Source: Ipomoea triloba
Taxonomy: Eukaryota; Streptophyta; Magnoliopsida; Solanales; Convolvulaceae
Direction: 5' to 3'
Assembly (NCBI RefSeq): GCF_003576645.1
Contig: NC_044920.1
Location: 4,371,338 to 4,435,337, forward strand
Length of the DNA: 64,000 nucleotides
Both the position numbers and the translations under genes were made by a program. The notes beneath the pieces were generated by a model. The model saw only the letters and a list, made by a program, of their open reading frames with translations, ran no database searches and was not told the origin of the DNA. How positions within the stretch are numbered: the stretch's first letter is position 1; each line of letters begins with the position of its first letter. Shown here piece by piece: positions 60,021 to 64,000 of the stretch.

Positions 60021-60324
60021 TTAGGTTGTGTTTGGTTGGTGGGTTTAAGCATAAGGAATGGGTATGAAAGTGATTGCTTGTGTTTGGTTGATAAGTTTTG
60101 TAAATGCTATGGGTTTTGAATACCCCATTAATGAGAAAACTCATACTCTTATTAAATAAGGGTTTCATTTCACATCCTTATTTCTTCTCTAAGTATTAAT
60201 AATCATTCTCATTTCACCCAACTACCAAACATGCTAAATACTTTCACCAAAACACATTATCATTACCAAGTATTTAATATCCATTCCGATTCCGATTCCC
60301 ATGTGCGAACCAAACACACCCTTA
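60021..60324. mobile_element. PIF/Harbinger-type MITE, family H1, copy C
   Basis: 60024-60321 (298 bp) begins GGTTGTGTTTGGTTGG and ends CGAACCAAACACACCC, flanked by TTA on both sides (60021-60023 and 60322-60324). It is close in length and text to copy A at 16032. Confidence 0.85.
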
Positions 60325-60477
60325 GTTTATTAGAATTGCATTTCATGAAATTACAACTCCGTTCCCTCGCACTAAGGTTTGCAGTTCCATAAAATGTGAG
60401 AAGAAAAGTTGAAAAATGAGCGCCAAATTATCATTCATTTTTCCTAACCTAATTCATTTTAATTTATAATTTATAAT

Positions 60478-60509
<32 letters not shown>

Positions 60510-60902
60510 TACTTCCTTCATCCCATTTTATGTGTCTGATTCGGTTAACGAGGCTTGACTGAAGTTATTTTAATTCAATTTTTCATAATATTAAGTTTAG
60601 TATTAGTATAAAAAAAGTTATATATTTAGAAACTAGACTAAAAGTACTATTAAACACAAAAAAAAATCAAATTTAAAAATAAGTAAAAAAAAAATAAACA
60701 AAGAAAAAAAAGAATTGATTTGACCAATAAATAGAAATTATGACAGATAAAATGGGATCCTTTCAAAAAAAAATAATAAATAAAATGGGATAGAGAAAGA
60801 GTATTAAAATAATACTACGTATTATTACTATGCATTAAAAAATTTATAATTTATTATAATAATAATTTAATAATTTATATTTATTATAATTCTTGGAATG
60901 TA

Positions 60903-60934
<32 letters not shown>

Positions 60935-61036
60935 CATTATTATTGTTCATGGGGATTTTAGTCTTTATACTACTTATTTACTTTCAATTTTCTTGTAAAC
61001 CAAACATGAGAATAAAAAAATCTTAATAATTGTCCC
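60325..61036. other. AT-rich spacer with (ATT)n arrays
   Basis: (ATT)n arrays lie at about 60480-60509 and 60906-60943. No gene could be supported. Confidence 0.45.
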
Positions 61037-61250
61037 GAAAATGATAGTTGAGTGGGTACATGTAACATGACTGTCGTACTTAAATGTCATGAGTTCAATC
61101 AGTGCCAACACCATCTTCGTCGAGCTAATCTCACATGATATTTCTTTTACAATTTACCTCTTCGATGTTGTTTGTGAGCTATTACATGGGAGCACATTTT
61201 ACCAAGTGCTGATTGTGACTTTTCTTCATCACCAAAAAATAAATCTTAAT
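61037..61250 (+). repeat. SINE-like tRNA-derived element, family D
   Basis: GATAGTTGAGTGGGTACATG is box A-like and GAGTTCAATCAGTGCC box B-like, followed by a ~150-base body to about 61250. A relative, split by a hAT element, lies at 62505-63330. Confidence 0.55.
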
Positions 61251-61369
61251 AATTCTATTCACACTAATCAAACAATAAAATTTGAATTCCTACTTTATTT
61301 CCTCATTATTCTTTTTTCCTTGAAATTACAATTATTTTCTTCCTATTCTCTCATTGCAACTAAACTTGG

Positions 61370-61530
61370 ATAAAGGTTGAAAAGTGCAAATCCATTAAAT
61401 GTGCAAATGCATTGAGATTCATTTAATGCATCTTTATTAGCTTAGTCATATCACTAACGCAACTAAACTTGGATAAAGGTTGAAAAGTGCAAATCCATTA
61501 AATGTGCAAATGGATTGAGATTATTCATTT
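61370..61530. repeat. Direct duplication of ~75 bp
   Basis: AACTAAACTTGGATAAAGGT followed by TGAAAAGTGCAAATCCATTA and a TAATTxCATCTTTATTAGCTT end occurs at about 61358-61455 and again at 61460-61560, with small differences. Confidence 0.75.
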
Positions 61531-61635
61531 AATTACATCTTTATTAGCTTAGTCATATCACTAACCATTCAAATTAAACTAAAAATAGTACGATTAGCCA
61601 AGTCTTAACCTTATCCTAATCCTTTAATCCCACAA

Positions 61636-62174
61636 TTACAGGCGTTTGGTAACCCGTAAAATGGCTTCCGGAAAATATTTTCTGAGTTTTCGATGTTTGG
61701 CAACATCTGGAAAATGTGGTCAATGGAAAATGTTTTCCGTTGGCCAAGGAAAATCAGTTCATTTTTCCGGAAAATGACTTACGAAATCTTTTTCTGTAAG
61801 CCATTTTTCGGAATCGCCAGAATAGCCGTTTCGCATGTTTTCGCCCAAAACCAAGCCATATCACCCACGACCATGGACCAAGGAGGTGGGGAAACCGCCA
61901 GAAATCTTTGCTACGTTTTTTTTTTAATAATAAATTCTATTTTTTAATAAATATCATTATTTTAATATTATTATAATTTTTATTTTTTAAATAAAACAAT
62001 TACAATGTTTAATTATACAGTTCTATCCATTTTCCAGAAAACGAACCAACCACACAAAGACAGTTTTCCATAATACATCAAAATACTGGAAATGGAACTG
62101 TTTTCCGAAAAATGACTCATTTTCCAGAAAACATTTTTGAGAAGTCATTTTCCTGTTTTCCAAACGGACCCTAA
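61636..62174. mobile_element. Probable PIF/Harbinger element, imperfect TSD
   Basis: 61639-62171 has inverted ends (left CAGGCGTTTGGTAA, right complement GGGTCCGTTTGGAAAACAGG) and GGAAAATGACT-like subterminal repeats like those in 57570-58773. Flanks are TTA (left) and TAA (right), so the duplication is not exact. No transposase is seen. Confidence 0.55.
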
Positions 62175-62504
62175 ATTCTTTCGTTTGGTTGGAAGAAATT
62201 GCAATTCTCTCATTTTCATGGAATAGAATCTCATGGCCGGCCTCACAATTCTTTCCTACCTAATTTATTCCCTCGAACCAAACGGCATGTTATATTATTT
62301 CAAATCTATAATCCCTCTAATCCGGCCTAAGAACCAAATTAATTACCTCTATAATAATCTTTCAATGCATTATTAAAATTACTTTTACTAATCTCTTATC
62401 TGTTAAATCATTCATAGTCCAATGATATGGGGTTAAGACTTTACATAAGAGATTTTGAATTTTGAATTTTCGTTCTTCATAGATGTCAAAGAATATTTGT
62501 TTGC
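62175..62504. other. Intergenic, nothing recognised
   Basis: AT-rich spacer. No motif could be supported. Confidence 0.4.
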
Positions 62505-62650
62505 CTAAAAGAATAGTCGAGTAGATGGAACAAAATTCATGTACCTAGCTAAATATTATGAATTCGATTCTTGCCAACCAGAGACGGATCCACCATGGGG
62601 GCAGTGGGAGCAGCTGCCCCCACTCACCCCACTCCTACCCCTATATAGCC

Positions 62651-62653
<3 letters not shown>

Positions 62654-62718
<65 letters not shown>

Positions 62719-62738
62719 CGCGCGCGCGCGCGCGCGCG
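62654..62738. repeat. Compound (TA)n(TG)n(CG)n microsatellite
   Basis: About 21 TA units, then about 11 TG units (62697-62718), then about 10 CG units to 62738, before ATGTGTG resumes. The pure CG run is very unusual in an AT-rich plant intergenic region. Confidence 0.9.
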
Positions 62739-63074
62739 TATGTGTGAATGCATGTATAGTACATTTTTAGATATAAATATATGAAAACAGATATAAATAA
62801 CAACTGACAAGTTAGCTAAGTTGGAAGGTGTGTGTGTTTACTTAAGAAACGGTGAGGGTTTGAATCCTTATGGCTGTAGACATTCATCCTTCAACGTGTA
62901 ACTTCTTGTTTGTAGCGAGATACATAATTTATAATGTGTTTTTATTTGAATTATTTTATCAAATTAATTATGTTTCATATATTGTTACTAATATTGTATA
63001 AAGTTTTGACTTTTCATGTCTTTTATTTTTTGTCTATATCCAACAATATTTATGACTATTCATTTTAAGTGTTT

Positions 63075-63213
63075 CATTTTTTTAATACTACTGACTCTAT
63101 TACAATGCAGTATATGTTCATTACTACTTTCTCAACCTATTGAAGCACAAAGACTTAATATTGTCGAGGCTCGAACCACAACCTCCCATATAAGGGAGCA
63201 ACTTGGTGTTACC
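63075..63213 (-). repeat. tRNA-derived SINE, family A, inside the hAT element
   Basis: On the minus strand it has GGTTCGAGCCTCGAC (box B), TTTGTGCTTCAATAGGTTGA and the tail AGAGTCAGTAGTATTAAAAA, matching 8230-8382. Confidence 0.75.
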
Positions 63214-63330
63214 TCTTTCATGTTTCACCCCCACTGGGACATTTTTCTGGATTCGTCACTGTTGCCAACACCCTCTTGATCAAGTTTGTCACATAGGGGT
63301 TGGTATTTGGGGTGGCAGATTGCAAAGTAG

Positions 63331-63937
63331 GACGCACTATTAGTTGTCTACAGATGCACCATCATAAGATTTTCCAAGTGCATAGTCAAAGTTAATAATA
63401 AATTAATAATTACAAAAATGACATCACACTTTTTCTCTTTTTAAAAAAGAATTATTTTCCAACTGTTAGATCAACTAGATCAATAATGCAACACATTTAT
63501 CTACACTTCTCACGAGGAAACTTGTTCTAAAGGGAGTAAGATCCCTTATATGTATGTGTGTGTAAGTAGGTTTTAGTAAGAACGCATACTACATGTAAAA
63601 AGTGTTCATTAATCTCATCTATCCATCCATCAAGATTGACCAAGGGTGAAAATTATGCAAAAAAATGAGAAAAATATTGTGACATTTTCGTAATTATTGC
63701 GGTGTATTTGAAAATACTTGAGAATGCATTCACGGATAACTAATAGTGCACACATGCTAGTGTACTATTATAAATATTGAATTACACTATTATTTATTCT
63801 TGGATGTACTATCAATCATTTTCAAATGCATTGTTGTAATTACAAAAATGTCATCAAGTTTTTCTTTAATTTTCAACAATTGATCAAGTTAAATGAATGA
63901 ATGAGATTAATATGCAATTTTTACATCGATCTCCTTC

Positions 63938-64000
<63 letters not shown>
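63331..64000. other. AT-rich window end with long TA microsatellite
   Basis: No gene could be supported. (TA)n occupies about 63943 to the window edge and continues beyond it. TAATTACAAAAATG recurs at 63408 and 63838. Confidence 0.5.

Larger units (their letters stand above)
62571..63269. mobile_element. Non-autonomous hAT element with 8-bp TSD
   Basis: 62579-63261 (683 bp) begins CAGAGACGGATCCACC and ends as the complement of CAGTGACGAATCCAG. It is flanked by a perfect 8-bp duplication TTGCCAAC (62571-62578 and 63262-63269). An 8-bp TSD with CA(G)...TG ends is the hAT signature. It contains a TA/TG/CG dinucleotide tract and, near its right end, a reversed family A SINE. Confidence 0.9.
62505..63330 (+). 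repeat. SINE-like family D copy split by the hAT insertion
   Basis: GAATTCGATTCTTGCCAAC to the left of the hAT element and ACCCTCTTGATCAAGTTTG to the right join across it to give text like GTTCAATCAGTGCCAACACC with CATCTTCGTCGAGC at 61090-61125. So the hAT element landed in a pre-existing repeat. Confidence 0.55.

Noticed and set aside
62539..62810. Frames with Ile-Tyr, Cys-Val and Arg-Ala runs
   Set aside because: Translation of the TA/TG/CG dinucleotide tract.

Overview
The window reads as nuclear DNA of a flowering plant. It is AT-rich, its genes have introns with GT..AG borders, and gene islands are separated by many transposons. The protein types (E-class PPR, plant glutaredoxin-like CxxC protein, NT-C2 protein, plant cytosolic 5'-nucleotidase III) point to a eudicot. 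A Convolvulaceae (Ipomoea-like) source is only an impression from the repeat families.

Four host genes are supported. (1) 1003-3033, minus: intronless E-class pentatricopeptide repeat protein with an organelle-type N-terminus. (2) 18585-22719, plus: four-exon NT-C2 domain protein of 754 aa. (3) 38804-41997, minus: nine-exon HAD-family cytosolic 5'-nucleotidase III-like protein of 307 aa, with a solo LTR in intron 1 and tandem repeats in intron 2. (4) 52864-53907, minus: intronless glutaredoxin-like protein with a C-terminal cysteine cluster and no CxxC active site. They form no operon or evident pathway cluster.

The rest is mostly mobile DNA, much of it definable by exact target-site duplications (TSDs). 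There are Mutator-like elements with 9-bp TSDs at 5098-6682, 35497-37900 (carrying GC-rich coding-like segments and a nested element) and 54314-54978. PIF/Harbinger-type elements with TWA TSDs lie at 12720, 16032, 43353, 57570 (with a transposase-like fragment), 60024 and 61639. A hAT element with an 8-bp TSD lies at 62579-63261 and splits a SINE. A solo LTR with a 5-bp TSD lies at 41404-41829. Nested decayed Ty1/copia remnants span 23588-29990, and a decayed CACTA (En/Spm) element spans about 30328-34600. tRNA-derived SINEs of several families are scattered throughout.

The most unusual stretch is 45914-50727, an LTR retrotransposon locus whose sequence looks wrongly assembled. It has a staircase of overlapping short repeats (46533-46850), a 1665-bp direct duplication abutting a single N at 48468, and both LTR copies followed by the same TSD plus 51 bp of what should be unique flank. 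I found no convincing new multi-gene system, no tRNA or rRNA gene and no CRISPR array (none expected in a plant).
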